Assembly: GCA_002878375.1 (NCBI GenBank)
Contig: NIRF01000001.1
Location: 414,056 to 478,055, forward strand
Reading direction: 5' to 3'
Length of the DNA: 64,000 nt
Source of the DNA: Dictyoglomus sp. NZ13-RE01
Lineage (GTDB): Bacteria; Dictyoglomota; Dictyoglomia; Dictyoglomales; Dictyoglomaceae
Part shown: piece after piece, positions 27,664 to 37,388 of the stretch
Layout of the letters: every line of letters begins with the position of its first letter
Position numbering within the stretch: position 1 is the stretch's first letter
Notes under the pieces: generated by a model
Told to the model about the DNA's origin: nothing
The model's input: only the letters and a program-made list of their open reading frames with translations
The model's database searches: none
Position numbers and translations under genes: made by a program

Positions 27664-28041
27664 CTAAATTATAGCAGTTGCTTCAATTTCAATACGTACA
27701 TCCTTTGGAAGTCTTGAAACCTCTACTGTTGAGCGTGCAGGTGGCTTATCTTTAAAGTATTCTGCATAAACTTCATTCATTTGAGAAAACTCCTCAAGGC
27801 TTTTCAGAAAAACTGTTGTTTTAACTATATTTTCTAAACTTCCTCCTATACTTTCAATTATAGCCTTTATATTTTCTATTACTCTTTTAGTTTGTTCTTT
27901 AATGTCCCCTTCCACCAAATTTCCAGTTTTTGGATCTATAGGTATTTGACCAGATATAAAAACAAAATTTCCAACTTTGATCGCCTGAGAATACGGACCT
28001 ATAGCTTTGGGTGCATTATCGGTGAAAATAACTTCCTTCAT
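27664..28041 (-). CDS. ridA: RidA family enamine/imine deaminase
   Basis: Hydrolyses reactive enamine/imine intermediates released by PLP enzymes. It shows [24 protein letters not shown] near the N-terminus (read here as AIGPYSQA and FISGQIP) and the conserved [22 protein letters not shown] end, with the key Arg in ARST. The ATG at 28041 is chosen because GAGGAGG precedes it by 6 nt; a start 15 bp further up lacks a good site. The resulting 125 residues equal the family length. The start lies inside the end of rdgB. Confidence 0.93.
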   Translation of the reverse strand: MKEVIFTDNAPKAIGPYSQAIKVGNFVFISGQIPIDPKTGNLVEGDIKEQTKRVIENIKAIIESIGGSLENIVKTTVFLKSLEEFSQMNEVYAEYFKDKPPARSTVEVSRLPKDVRIEIEATAII

Positions 28042-28648
28042 GATTGCCCTCCTCAATTAAATTTTTAATAATCTCCTTTGCCTTAAGAAAAGCCTTTGTC
28101 CTATGGCTTATCTTATTCTTATCTTCATTAGATAATTCGCCAAAAGTTTTTCTTAGGGGTGGATAATAAAATATGGGATCATAACCAAAACCAAAATTTC
28201 CCTTAATTTCCCAATTTATATACCCCTGAACTCTTTCTTCAATAAAAATTGGATTTTCTTTATCTTCAGGAGTTATTATAGCTAAACAACATACAAATTC
28301 TGCCACTCTATCCTCCCATTCCACATTCTTCATCTTATCAAGAATCAAACGCATTCTCTCTTCATAGGATATATCTCCTAAATATCTTGAAGAGTATATG
28401 CCAGGTTCATTATTCAAAAATTTAATCTCTAAACCAGAGTCCTCTCCTATTGCAGGAAGATTTGTTTTTTCACACACATAGAGTGCCTTTATAAGAGCAT
28501 TTTCTCTATATGAGGATCCACTTTCTTCTGGTAACTCATATATAGAAAATTCCTTTGGACTAACCAAAAACCCTGAAATATCCTTTAATATTTCCTTTAT
28601 TTCTCTTATTTTGTTATCATTCATGGTCGCTAAAACAATTTTTCTCAT
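28016..28648 (-). CDS. rdgB: XTP/dITP diphosphatase (non-canonical purine NTP pyrophosphatase)
   Basis: House-cleaning enzyme removing ITP/XTP. Family signatures are [18 protein letters not shown] (4-21), [24 protein letters not shown] (about 66-89) and [14 protein letters not shown] (about 158-171), ending SHRTKAF. 210 residues is normal. It overlaps rph by 4 bp and the ridA start by 26 bp. The rph-rdgB pairing is common in bacteria. Confidence 0.95.
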   Translation of the reverse strand: MRKIVLATMNDNKIREIKEILKDISGFLVSPKEFSIYELPEESGSSYRENALIKALYVCEKTNLPAIGEDSGLEIKFLNNEPGIYSSRYLGDISYEERMRLILDKMKNVEWEDRVAEFVCCLAIITPEDKENPIFIEERVQGYINWEIKGNFGFGYDPIFYYPPLRKTFGELSNEDKNKISHRTKAFLKAKEIIKNLIEEGNHEGSYFHR

Positions 28649-29367
28649 AATAACCCCAAAACCCTTTTTTGTGCTTCTATTAACTGTGCAATACCTTTTT
28701 GAGCTAAACTTAGCATTTTTTCTAACTGCTCAAGGGTAAAAGGAGTTTTTTCTGCTGTTCCCTGTATCTCTACAATTTTAAAAGTCTCAGTCATTACAAC
28801 ATTAAAATCAACTTCCGCTCTCATATCTTCTTGAGCTGCTAAATCCAAAAGAATCTCATTATCGAGTATCCCTACTGAAACTGCTGCTAAAAATTCCTTT
28901 ATGGGAAATTCTTTTATAACTCCCTCTCTTTTTAATTTAGTCAGTGCATCATAGAGAGCTACAAAAGCACCAGTAATAGCAGCTGTTCTTGTGCCTCCAT
29001 CCGCCTGAATTACATCTGCATCAACCCATATAGTTCTCTCTCCTAACTTACTTAAGTCAACAACTGCCCTCAAGGATCTACCAATGAGTCTTTGAATTTC
29101 ATGAGACCTTCCATTTATCATGCCTTTTGTTACATCTCTCACCTTTCTTTCAGGTGTTGAGCCAGGTAACATTCCATATTCTGCTGTAAGCCAGCCTTGA
29201 TTTGTTCCTTTTAAAAAAGGAGGTACTTTATCTTCTATCGAGACAGCACATAAAACTTTCGTTTCTCCCATCTCTATTAATACAGAACCTAAAGGATATT
29301 TAAGATAGTTTCTAAATATACGTATAGGTCTTAAATCCGAATTACTTCTTTTATCCGCTCTTATCAT
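28645..29367 (-). CDS. rph: Ribonuclease PH
   Basis: Phosphorolytic 3' exonuclease that trims tRNA and other RNA ends. It starts with [14 protein letters not shown] and shows [13 protein letters not shown] (about 63-75), [42 protein letters not shown] and the late [11 protein letters not shown]. 240 residues is standard. The upstream P-loop gene ends 4 bp before it, so the glutamate cluster reads straight into rph. Confidence 0.96.
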   Translation of the reverse strand: MIRADKRSNSDLRPIRIFRNYLKYPLGSVLIEMGETKVLCAVSIEDKVPPFLKGTNQGWLTAEYGMLPGSTPERKVRDVTKGMINGRSHEIQRLIGRSLRAVVDLSKLGERTIWVDADVIQADGGTRTAAITGAFVALYDALTKLKREGVIKEFPIKEFLAAVSVGILDNEILLDLAAQEDMRAEVDFNVVMTETFKIVEIQGTAEKTPFTLEQLEKMLSLAQKGIAQLIEAQKRVLGLL

Positions 29368-29371
29368 ACTC

Positions 29372-30292
29372 TTACCCTTTCTCCTTTAGTATTTTTAATA
29401 CCTTATTATACTCTTCCATACTTACAAAACCAACTAAAAGAAAACAATCATCAATAGGTGAATATATGTATTCTGGATACAATACGAACTCATCTATTTT
29501 ACCAGTACTTTCTACATGCAAACGAGGACCTGTACATTTAATAATCTTATCACCAATCTTTATATGCTGAGAATCATAATAGCTAACAGGTAAATTCATA
29601 GATATATACTTTCTTACTTCTTGCTCAATCAAGTCAATCTCTATATGAGGTTTTTCTTTGAGAAATATAACAAATCCATGTATAACATCACTATGAGCTT
29701 CTATTAATCTCGAATATCCATAATCTTCTAAGACAATTCCTGTTAAGTCTTCTGCGGTATGAGCTTTTAACCGGAATTCGAGAGATTTAAAAACTATATC
29801 CGCAATTTCCTGAGGTTCTGGACCAAATATGTTTGGTCTTACTATAATAACCTCTTCACCAATACCTATTAGTATATCCGCATTCCTCTTTAAATAAGGG
29901 TATATTACTTCAAAATGTTCCACTACAACCTTTCTATCCTTTTCTAAAGCTCTTTTAATTGCTTCTGCCAATATATAAATTGATACAAAGGCAAGCTCAA
30001 ACCTTACATCAACATGATAAATATAATCCCTGAAAACATTCCTTTCATAATCTTCTAATAATGGTAATGGACGTCTATATATTCCTTCATCATCATTTGT
30101 TAGATTTAGTCCTGGAAAGAGCCCTCTTATCAATAGAGATTTTCCAGAGCCAGCAGAACCTATTATACCTATCAATTTATCGAAGGGTGAAAGATAATTG
30201 TGAGAAATTATATTGCCAAGAAGAACTAAACGTGCCTCTCCTCTTGGAGCATAATAAACGGCTTGTCTTAGTAGAACTTTCTCGCTTTTCAT
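29372..30292 (-). CDS. P-loop protein of the glutamate-catabolism cluster, function unknown
   Basis: A 306-residue protein with a clear Walker A motif, GSAGSGKS at 45-52, directly after a beta strand (KLIGIIG). The rest is less familiar: a helical region, LAHTAEDL-like and [10 protein letters not shown] segments (roughly 175-205), and a C-terminal part with [12 protein letters not shown]. Proteins of this type, some labelled 'alanine-tRNA synthetase second additional domain', have been seen beside methylaspartate-pathway genes; I recall this and cannot check it here. It overlaps the hydro-lyase beta gene by 4 bp. It might act as a small-molecule kinase or an NTP-dependent chaperone, but nothing in the sequence decides. 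Confidence 0.7.
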   Translation of the reverse strand: MKSEKVLLRQAVYYAPRGEARLVLLGNIISHNYLSPFDKLIGIIGSAGSGKSLLIRGLFPGLNLTNDDEGIYRRPLPLLEDYERNVFRDYIYHVDVRFELAFVSIYILAEAIKRALEKDRKVVVEHFEVIYPYLKRNADILIGIGEEVIIVRPNIFGPEPQEIADIVFKSLEFRLKAHTAEDLTGIVLEDYGYSRLIEAHSDVIHGFVIFLKEKPHIEIDLIEQEVRKYISMNLPVSYYDSQHIKIGDKIIKCTGPRLHVESTGKIDEFVLYPEYIYSPIDDCFLLVGFVSMEEYNKVLKILKEKG

Positions 30293-30816
30293 TTTTCTAA
30301 ATAATAATCTCTACCAGAGGAGTCTATTGCTACCATTACAGGAAAATCATATAGTTCTAAGAGATAAATTGCTTCCGGACCTAAATCTTCATATCCAACA
30401 AGCTGGAACCTCTTTATTCTCTCAGAAAAATAAGCACCTGCTCCTCCTACTGTAGCAAAATAAATACCTTTGTATTTTCTAATAGCAGTTCTAACTTCTT
30501 CTCCTCTCTTTCCTTTACCAATAAATCCTTTTACTCCTTTTTCCAGCAAAATTGGAACATAGGGATCCATTCTCATACTTGTAGTTGGACCACAAGCCCC
30601 AATAATTCTCCCAGGAGGAGTGGGAGAGGGTCCCATATAATATATTACTGAGCCTTCTAATTGAAAGGGAAGTTTTTCTCCTCTCATTAAAGACTCAACT
30701 ATTCTCTTATGGGCAGCATCCCTTGCAGAATAGCATTCTCCATATAATCTAACCCACTCTCCAACCTTTAAATCCTCAATAACTTCATCCTTTAATGGTA
30801 AATAAATTTTCCTCAT
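30289..30816 (-). CDS. Class I hydro-lyase beta subunit (probable mesaconase/fumarase C-terminal subunit)
   Basis: C-terminal domain subunit of the oxygen-sensitive 4Fe-4S class I fumarase family, 175 residues. The motif GPTTSMRMDPYVPILLEKG (about 76-94) and GKGKRG are diagnostic, as is VGGAGAYF near 123. In this cluster the substrate is probably mesaconate, hydrated to citramalate, rather than fumarate; family members can often use both. Overlaps the alpha-subunit gene by 4 bp, consistent with a heteromeric enzyme. Confidence 0.88.
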   Translation of the reverse strand: MRKIYLPLKDEVIEDLKVGEWVRLYGECYSARDAAHKRIVESLMRGEKLPFQLEGSVIYYMGPSPTPPGRIIGACGPTTSMRMDPYVPILLEKGVKGFIGKGKRGEEVRTAIRKYKGIYFATVGGAGAYFSERIKRFQLVGYEDLGPEAIYLLELYDFPVMVAIDSSGRDYYLEK

Positions 30817-31652
30817 ATAACAATTTCACCCCATCTTACAGCAGAACACTGCAAAGTAACTGCCAAAGGAAGACCTGCTATATGGGTAGGAAAGCTTTCT
30901 ACAAATACATCTAAAGCTGTTAATTTTCCCCCAAAACCCCCAGGACCAATATTTAGATCATTTACTCTTCTCAATATCTCTTCCTCTAATCTTCTTAAAT
31001 GCTCTTTATCGTTTCTTTTAAAAAGGGGTCTCATTATAGCCTTTTTAGATAAATAGACAGCTTTTTCCATTGTACCACCTAAACCAACACCAATTATTAA
31101 AGGAGGACATGCATTAGGTCCGTAGTTTTTTACATGCTCAACTACAATATTTATAATTTCCTCTTCGGACGTTGTTGGCAGAAGCATCTTAACCATACTG
31201 GCATTTTCACTCCCAAATCCTTTTATCATTACACTAATCTTTAAATTATCTCCTGGAATATAGTCCCAATGAACAATTGGTGGTGTATTATCAAAGGTAT
31301 TTTCTCTTATGATAGGGTCTTTTACTACAGATGGTCTTAAATAATTATTCAAATATACTTCTCTCACTGCTTTGTTTAAATAATCCATTATAGGACCCTC
31401 AATACATACATCTTCTCCTTTTTCAATAAAGATTAAAACCATCCCACAATCTTGACAAATAGGGATTTTCTTCTCCTTTGCAATTTGGGAATTTTCTATT
31501 AGAATATCCAAAACAATCTTAGCATTAATATTTTCTTCTTCATTCCTTTTTCTTTTCCATTCTAACAAAACATCATCCCTAACATTAAAATTTACATACT
31601 CAATTAATTCTTTAACCTTTTCGTAAATTTCATTAGCATTAACCATTCTCAT
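30813..31652 (-). CDS. Class I hydro-lyase alpha subunit (probable mesaconase/fumarase 4Fe-4S subunit)
   Basis: N-terminal, cluster-binding subunit of a two-subunit class I fumarase-type enzyme, 279 residues. Three cysteines in conserved settings would bind the 4Fe-4S cluster: PICQDCGMVLIF (near 103), GPNACPPLIIGVGLGG (near 193) and LQCSAVRWGE at the C-terminus. HWDYIPGDNLKI and the GPGGFGG region also fit. Together with glmS/E, glmL and mal it would convert mesaconate to citramalate. Without assay, fumarase or tartrate dehydratase activity cannot be excluded. Confidence 0.88.
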   Translation of the reverse strand: MRMVNANEIYEKVKELIEYVNFNVRDDVLLEWKRKRNEEENINAKIVLDILIENSQIAKEKKIPICQDCGMVLIFIEKGEDVCIEGPIMDYLNKAVREVYLNNYLRPSVVKDPIIRENTFDNTPPIVHWDYIPGDNLKISVMIKGFGSENASMVKMLLPTTSEEEIINIVVEHVKNYGPNACPPLIIGVGLGGTMEKAVYLSKKAIMRPLFKRNDKEHLRRLEEEILRRVNDLNIGPGGFGGKLTALDVFVESFPTHIAGLPLAVTLQCSAVRWGEIVI

Positions 31653-31959
31653 CTTCTATCTCAACCTCCAAAAGAGGAGCATGTTGTTGGGCACCATAAA
31701 CGTCAGAATCTCCAAAATCTCCAGAGGATATGTATCTTTTAATATTAGCTTTTACAGCAAAAGCTGGATCAAAATAAAAAACAGATAATACATCCTCAGG
31801 AGGAATATTATATAAGCTTGCCCACCAATCAGAAGAGAAATAATTTCTTTTTTTCAATTTATAATACATTTGTTCATCTTTAAAAATTATGTCAATTGTT
31901 ATAATAAAGGGACCACTATTCTTTGTCCTTATCACCCTCGCAATATCAATTAATTTCAT
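31639..31959 (-). CDS. DUF4387 family protein
   Basis: A 106-residue protein with IARVIRTKNSGPFIITIDIIFKD at the start (here noted as TKNSGPFIITIDI), a middle YNIPPEDV and a late QHAPLLEVEIED. This matches the DUF4387 family, which is typically encoded next to, or fused with, AtuA/DUF1446 proteins, exactly as here. No catalytic motif is known to me. It lies 3 bp after the DUF1446 gene and overlaps the hydro-lyase alpha gene by 14 bp, so it is very probably a partner subunit in the same process. Confidence 0.8.
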   Translation of the reverse strand: MKLIDIARVIRTKNSGPFIITIDIIFKDEQMYYKLKKRNYFSSDWWASLYNIPPEDVLSVFYFDPAFAVKANIKRYISSGDFGDSDVYGAQQHAPLLEVEIEDENG

Positions 31960-31962
31960 ATC

Positions 31963-33303
31963 TCAAACCTCTTTTTTAATGATAGAAATATCTAAATAAT
32001 TTTCTTTAATGAGATGATAAATAGAGAATCTAAAAACTTCTCCCCATATTACATCAGAAGGAGAAAAAGGAAAAGCCAGGTTACCAGCAGTAGATATTCT
32101 TCCAGGATATCCATAATGAAGAAGAGTAGATCTAATAAAACCTATAACAGTCTTCGCAATTTTTTCGTTTTCACTAAGAACTTCAATTAAAAGTCCTATC
32201 TCATGACAAGCTTCTTTATTTTTCTCCCATTTTCCCATTACACCATTTTTCCCATACAAATGGAAATGTATTTTAAACTTATCTATCCAATCTGGAAAAT
32301 TTTCTTTTGTTATTAATTCCATTTCACTTAGTATATTATCTATCTGTGATATAAATATAGGATCTCTAATTCCTGCAAAACATACGCTTCTAAAACCAAT
32401 AAATTCTGCTCCTTCAATCTTTATCCATTTTTCCTTTGGTGGTATAAACTTTGTACCAGTCACCCTTACCATTCTCTCATTAATTTGAGAAAACTTTGTT
32501 TCTTCTAAAGAGATAGTTCCATCAGGACCTGCTAAGTGATAAGGATCTGACTTTTCGTATAGAGTATGGGCAGAGACTGAAAGCACTGTGCACCTTCTTC
32601 TTGGATTAAGAGGAAAAACATCAAAATAATCTGAGCTTAGGACTCCTATTAAACCATCTCTTCCGCTACCAGGTTCACTGGCAATAGCTCCACATTCCAA
32701 GATTTTGCCTAAATGCAAAGAAAGTCCCATATCATAACCTTTCATAACAGGTATTACTGCAAAAGGTGCTGGATCGTAGCTTCTCCCAGCAATAATTACT
32801 TGAGCATCTTCCTTTATCGCTTCCATAAATGGTTCTATACCAATCTGAGCAGTAATATTTGTGCATCTATCAATTATACTTTCATTCAGCTCAAAAGAGC
32901 CATCTAAACTACGAATATTTCCATCTTTCAATGCCTTTTTTACTCTTTCTTTATCCACATCAGTGTAAATAATAGAAACCTTAAAATGAATATTTAATTC
33001 TTTACATAGACTTTCTACTATAGAATAGGTGAAGTCCACTGATGATTTTGTCCCACATCCTCCAGCACTTCCAATTATTAAGGGAATATCCAAATCTTTA
33101 GCCAAAGTCAATAGTAGTGATAGATCTCTCTTTACTGCCTCAGCCTCAACAAAAGATATACCCTTTCCTAAATAATAAGGACCAGGATCTGTAGAACCTG
33201 CATCTACCGCAATTAAATCAGGTTTTTCCCTATAAGCTTCCTTATGACTTTCTAAAGGAAAACCATAACCCAATATAGCAGTTGGTGAATAAATCTTAAT
33301 CAT
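31963..33303 (-). CDS. AtuA/DUF1446 family protein
   Basis: A 446-residue acyclic-terpene-utilisation (AtuA/DUF1446) family protein. Characteristic segments are AVDAGSTDPGPYYLG (34-48), IGSAGGCGTKSSV (about 77-89), IIAGRSYDPAPFA (about 170-182), LECGAIASEPG and HTLYEKSDPYHLAGPDG. The biochemical reaction of the family is not established to my knowledge. It adjoins the methylaspartate ammonia-lyase gene with no gap and the DUF4387 gene with 3 bp. A role in handling citramalate or its product is an inference from place only. Confidence 0.85.
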   Translation of the reverse strand: MIKIYSPTAILGYGFPLESHKEAYREKPDLIAVDAGSTDPGPYYLGKGISFVEAEAVKRDLSLLLTLAKDLDIPLIIGSAGGCGTKSSVDFTYSIVESLCKELNIHFKVSIIYTDVDKERVKKALKDGNIRSLDGSFELNESIIDRCTNITAQIGIEPFMEAIKEDAQVIIAGRSYDPAPFAVIPVMKGYDMGLSLHLGKILECGAIASEPGSGRDGLIGVLSSDYFDVFPLNPRRRCTVLSVSAHTLYEKSDPYHLAGPDGTISLEETKFSQINERMVRVTGTKFIPPKEKWIKIEGAEFIGFRSVCFAGIRDPIFISQIDNILSEMELITKENFPDWIDKFKIHFHLYGKNGVMGKWEKNKEACHEIGLLIEVLSENEKIAKTVIGFIRSTLLHYGYPGRISTAGNLAFPFSPSDVIWGEVFRFSIYHLIKENYLDISIIKKEV

Positions 33304-34548
33304 TTATTTATAACCTCTCGCATTAAGAATAGCTATTGTTCTCTCCATCTCATTGTTTACAATCATCAACCCCTCATCAACACCCATGCCAGGCTTTGCT
33401 AATATCTGATCCGCCTGAGTTGCTAATGCAATATGGACCGATATTTGGGCAGATCTATCTGTTTCATTACATGTTCCTCCAACATAAGCACCAACTTTAT
33501 TTTTCTTACACAATAATACCGCTTCTATTGACTTGTGAATGCTACCAAGGACAGGAGTCTTTATTTGTATCATATCTACAGCATCAGCATTTATAAAGTC
33601 TTTTATATCTTCCAAACTATTACACCACTCATCCGCAACAATCTCCACATGAATTCCTTTCTCACGCAAAGCTCTTTTCAACTTACTTAGATATTCAATT
33701 TGAGCCTCTTTGTTTTCCAAATCTACAGGACCTTCAATTCTAAGCTTATAAGGATAGGCAATTTTTTCTAACTGAGCAAAATAATTAGTAATCTCCTCTA
33801 AATTGTAATTAAAGGCTATGCCAATAGTTCCATATACATCTATATGGAAGATTGGCTTATAATTTTCATCTCCCAAAATCTTCACCCTCTCCTTTATCCA
33901 ACCCAAGTATTCTATTAATTTTTCGCCTCTCCATCCCAACTTCGTTTCTACATTATTAATTAGTCCGTGAGGTAATACATCCGCCCTCTTCATGATCATC
34001 TTATCAACATTGTTGTATCTGTCATCTCCCGACTGACAAAATATAGGTACTCTTTTGGCAACTACTGGTAGATTATACTCCTCCGCTATTATTTCAGTCA
34101 TGGTTTTTCTCTGACTTTTGGAAAAAGCATCAAGAACTGCCTGTGTTAAGCCATATCTAAGTGCGGAGTGTAGCTTAATTGTTCCTATATTCCAATCTTC
34201 AATTATCTCTGATAGTTCTCTAAAACTTCTCCATTCTTTGTTTACAATGTTAGGATAAATAATATCGGTGATAATTTCTACAAAGTCTTTTGCTCTAAAT
34301 AGTGGCTCCCTTCCACCAGCACCAGAGTATTGTATTGCAGCACAATCTCCGAAAGCTATAGAGTCATCCTCCAAGATAAATATTATTGATAAACTTTCTC
34401 CCTTTTGGCGAACTGCGTTAAAACCATTTGTCAATGGAACACCTCTATAAGCAAAACCATCCTCTCTTGCACCTGCTTTTATGGCTCTTTGATCATCAAA
34501 ATAAAAACCCGAAAGCCCAATAGAATATAAAGCCTTTTTTATTCTCAT
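33304..34548 (-). CDS. mal: Methylaspartate ammonia-lyase
   Basis: Enolase-superfamily enzyme that removes ammonia from (2S,3S)-3-methylaspartate to give mesaconate. 414 residues equals the clostridial enzyme. The active-site histidine lies in LPHGLINNV and the catalytic lysine in DMIQIKTPVLG (family positions about 194 and 331). EDDSIAFGDCAAIQYSGAGGREPLF, cut here as FGDCAAIQYSG, is typical of the N-terminal capping domain. It follows glmE by 6 bp. Confidence 0.95.
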   Translation of the reverse strand: MRIKKALYSIGLSGFYFDDQRAIKAGAREDGFAYRGVPLTNGFNAVRQKGESLSIIFILEDDSIAFGDCAAIQYSGAGGREPLFRAKDFVEIITDIIYPNIVNKEWRSFRELSEIIEDWNIGTIKLHSALRYGLTQAVLDAFSKSQRKTMTEIIAEEYNLPVVAKRVPIFCQSGDDRYNNVDKMIMKRADVLPHGLINNVETKLGWRGEKLIEYLGWIKERVKILGDENYKPIFHIDVYGTIGIAFNYNLEEITNYFAQLEKIAYPYKLRIEGPVDLENKEAQIEYLSKLKRALREKGIHVEIVADEWCNSLEDIKDFINADAVDMIQIKTPVLGSIHKSIEAVLLCKKNKVGAYVGGTCNETDRSAQISVHIALATQADQILAKPGMGVDEGLMIVNNEMERTIAILNARGYK

Positions 34549-34554
34549 AGTTAT

Positions 34555-36006
34555 CTATCTCCTTGGTCTTCCTATTAATCTTCCTCTACTTATAGCATAA
34601 ATATCATCTAACACCATTTGGAAAGAAACAGGTCTTTTCTCAAACTTAGCTCTCTCTTCTAATTTCTCTCTATGATAATTTTTAATCTCTTCAGGTATTG
34701 GGATGTTTCCAAAATCAAAAAATCTTATAGCTCCATTATTATCCCGTACAGGCATGACTCTACCTAAAGCATATTTACTTGGAGCAAAAGGAACATCTAA
34801 TACTCCAGCAGAAAAAGCCCTTACTGTTCCTATTAAGAAATCACCATCGCCCAACTCATAAACCTTGTTTAAAATGCTGAGCACTTCATTTTTTATAATC
34901 TCTTCCTCTTCTGAAATTAATTTCTCGTCTATAAAGTTTTGATTTTCTAACATTTGCATTATTTGTCTTGTATTCCTTAATGCTTCGCCATTTGCTTCTT
35001 TTGTAGGAATTCCAATTGCTTCCTGTGGAGTCTTAACAATAATCTTACTTGCAGGAGCCAAAACACCAGGAATAGTTCCATAACTTATAACTGCAAAGGC
35101 TTTTGCATAATCTTCAGGAAATCCTCCCATCCAATGATGAAAAACTGTCGTTACATGTACATCATAGTAACCAAAATCATTTAAGAATTTCTTTGTGAGA
35201 TTATACATAACCCTTACTGCAGCTACATCCTGAATTAAATTACCTCCCTGTCCATATCCTACGCTTATACTCTTTACCCCCTGTTCAGCTGCAAGAAGTG
35301 CCTCTATGATTCCTATACTAATTGATATGCAAGGTGGAACTAAAGTGCCCGTTAGAGGTCCAAAGGACTCTCTATTTATAATAATTCCATGATTTGCATA
35401 ATATCCTACCAGATAATCCACATATTGCCAATAAAGGAGAGAAGTTTCTAAGGGTACATCCTTTGCGTATGGTATATTATAAGAAATTCCTCCCCCCTCA
35501 AAAGAAGTAAAACCAGAGCATAAAGTTATTTCTGCTAATAGTCTTGCATCAGGAGATCCATGTCTTACTTCCACAGGAACATTAACATTTTCTATTATCT
35601 CTCTACATCCTTTTACTCCATAGTTTACTGCTGGAAAACCATTTAAAAGATGTCTTCCTTCTCTTAAACTTTCTTCAAGACCATTTTGAGCTTCCTTATA
35701 TCTATTCTGGCGAGTGTAACTATCAATTGTTGTAGGTAACAAATCTGCACCATTTTCCTCTAAATACTTAAGTAGTTCTATATGATCCTTTAATATAGGA
35801 ACTCCAGCCCGTGGCTGTAATAGTATCTTTTTCTCTTTCTCTGCAGTTTTTAACACATAATCACACCTTTTATTATCAGGAAGACTTTTCTGATATTCTA
35901 TTCCAAGATTAAGATCTACTTCTTTGCCAGTAATCCACGTATTTAAAACTTCATCTCTCATCCTAAAAAAATAATTCTCATCCCATCTTTTATTTTTTAA
36001 TATCAT
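34555..36006 (-). CDS. glmE: Glutamate mutase (methylaspartate mutase) epsilon subunit
   Basis: Large subunit of adenosylcobalamin-dependent glutamate mutase, converting L-glutamate to (2S,3S)-3-methylaspartate; a TIM barrel holding the substrate above the cofactor. 483 residues matches GlmE/MutE. Typical parts are PRAGVPILKDHIELL (about 61-75), FPAVNYGVKGCREI, VEVRHGSPDARLLAEI and GFTSFEGGGISYNIPYAK. It overlaps the glmL end by 17 bp and works with GlmS. Confidence 0.96.
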   Translation of the reverse strand: MILKNKRWDENYFFRMRDEVLNTWITGKEVDLNLGIEYQKSLPDNKRCDYVLKTAEKEKKILLQPRAGVPILKDHIELLKYLEENGADLLPTTIDSYTRQNRYKEAQNGLEESLREGRHLLNGFPAVNYGVKGCREIIENVNVPVEVRHGSPDARLLAEITLCSGFTSFEGGGISYNIPYAKDVPLETSLLYWQYVDYLVGYYANHGIIINRESFGPLTGTLVPPCISISIGIIEALLAAEQGVKSISVGYGQGGNLIQDVAAVRVMYNLTKKFLNDFGYYDVHVTTVFHHWMGGFPEDYAKAFAVISYGTIPGVLAPASKIIVKTPQEAIGIPTKEANGEALRNTRQIMQMLENQNFIDEKLISEEEEIIKNEVLSILNKVYELGDGDFLIGTVRAFSAGVLDVPFAPSKYALGRVMPVRDNNGAIRFFDFGNIPIPEEIKNYHREKLEERAKFEKRPVSFQMVLDDIYAISRGRLIGRPRR

Positions 36007-37387
36007 TAGACCTTTCCTCCTTTGAAACCCTTACAATATATTTTGAGATTAGTTTATCAGATTTCTCTGGGAAAATTTCTGAAATTAAACCTATTGCATA
36101 TAATATATACTCCTTGTCAATAAAAATATCTGGATTTTTAGGTTTAAGAACAAAAGGTTCATTTGGATTAAATAAGGCAAAGGATATTGATTTCAAATTA
36201 TATGGGTTATAAATTAAAGGTCCACCAGTACCTATTAAAGCCCTTACATCAGTTAAATCTTTTCCATACTGAAAGTACAAACTTCCCATAGGAGAATAAA
36301 CAACCTCAATATGTCCCACATGTCTTCTTACTGCTATATCTATTGCAACAGAAGCCAATACATGATCAAAATATATGTCTTCTTCTTTTGTTGGAATAAA
36401 ATCCGTATTCTCTGACAAAAATTTCACCTTTTCTCTATAGGAATTGAGATTACCCAATAAATTTTTCCATACTTCTTCACTTACAGCTTCCCATAACGAG
36501 TAAGCACTAACCCTAACCCCTAAATCTCCCTCGACAGTTCTCTTTACATAAGGTTCTGGTAATCCTTTTAAAATAACAAAACTTTGAGTTGGTTTTCCAG
36601 ACGCAACAGAACAAACATCAGTGGTAGCTCCACCTACATCAACTAGCATTGTTTCTCCATTTAAACTTGAAAACTTCTCACATGCCTTCAGTACTGCAAG
36701 AGGAGTAGGCATTACTATACTATCTACAAATTTTTTTGCCTTATCCAATCCCTTTGATATTATTAATCTTTCTAAAAAAATCTCTCTTATCTTGCTTTGA
36801 ACAGGTGTTATATTTAATACACCAAATTCTGGCATTACATTTTCAGTTATATAAATTTCCTTTTTTGCTTTCTCAAATATCCTATGAACCTCATCAGCTA
36901 CATCCTTATTTCCAGCATAAATGACTGGTATATCTAAATCTAAACTACTAAGTTTTTTAGCATTAATAAGAGGGTAATATTTGTTTCCGCCATCTGTTCC
37001 GCCCGCCAAAACTATCAAATCAGGTTTCAATCTATAAATTTCATCCAAATCACTTTCCGAAAGTTCATAGCTATAGGTTTTTATCACCTTTGCACCAGCA
37101 CCAAGGGAGGCTCTTTTTGCTGCCTCTGCAGTTAAATCTGGGACTAAACCAACTGCTACAATTCTTAACCCACCTTTTGCACTACTTGTTGCTCTTCTCA
37201 CGTCAAAATCTTCTATTTTCTTACCTGTCTGCTTAAAAACTTCAGATAATGCATTATTTAATCCTATAGTTATATCAATATTTGCTGTTGACGGAGCTTT
37301 AGCCTTGGCAATAAGCTCGCATTTATCCAAATCAAAAGCAGATACCTTAGTAAAAGTACTACCCAAATCAAAAAACAATCCCAGCAT
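35990..37387 (-). CDS. glmL: Glutamate mutase reactivase / accessory protein GlmL
   Basis: Actin-fold ATPase (MutL/GlmL family, not the mismatch repair MutL) that probably reactivates glutamate mutase by exchanging damaged cobalamin. The nucleotide motif LFFDLGSTFTKVSAFDL is at 4-20, with LIVLAGGTDGGN near 105, a second phosphate loop MLVDVGGATTDVCSV (about 246-260) and GTGGPLIYNP near 381. 465 residues fits. It sits between glmS (1 bp gap) and glmE, the usual order. Confidence 0.95.
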   Translation of the reverse strand: MLGLFFDLGSTFTKVSAFDLDKCELIAKAKAPSTANIDITIGLNNALSEVFKQTGKKIEDFDVRRATSSAKGGLRIVAVGLVPDLTAEAAKRASLGAGAKVIKTYSYELSESDLDEIYRLKPDLIVLAGGTDGGNKYYPLINAKKLSSLDLDIPVIYAGNKDVADEVHRIFEKAKKEIYITENVMPEFGVLNITPVQSKIREIFLERLIISKGLDKAKKFVDSIVMPTPLAVLKACEKFSSLNGETMLVDVGGATTDVCSVASGKPTQSFVILKGLPEPYVKRTVEGDLGVRVSAYSLWEAVSEEVWKNLLGNLNSYREKVKFLSENTDFIPTKEEDIYFDHVLASVAIDIAVRRHVGHIEVVYSPMGSLYFQYGKDLTDVRALIGTGGPLIYNPYNLKSISFALFNPNEPFVLKPKNPDIFIDKEYILYAIGLISEIFPEKSDKLISKYIVRVSKEERSNDIKK

Positions 37388-37388
37388 A

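Noticed and set aside
35990..37387. Mismatch-repair MutL as the identity of the gene named MutL in some annotations
   Set aside because: The protein has actin-fold phosphate loops and lies in the glutamate mutase cluster; it lacks the GHKL ATPase motifs of repair MutL.
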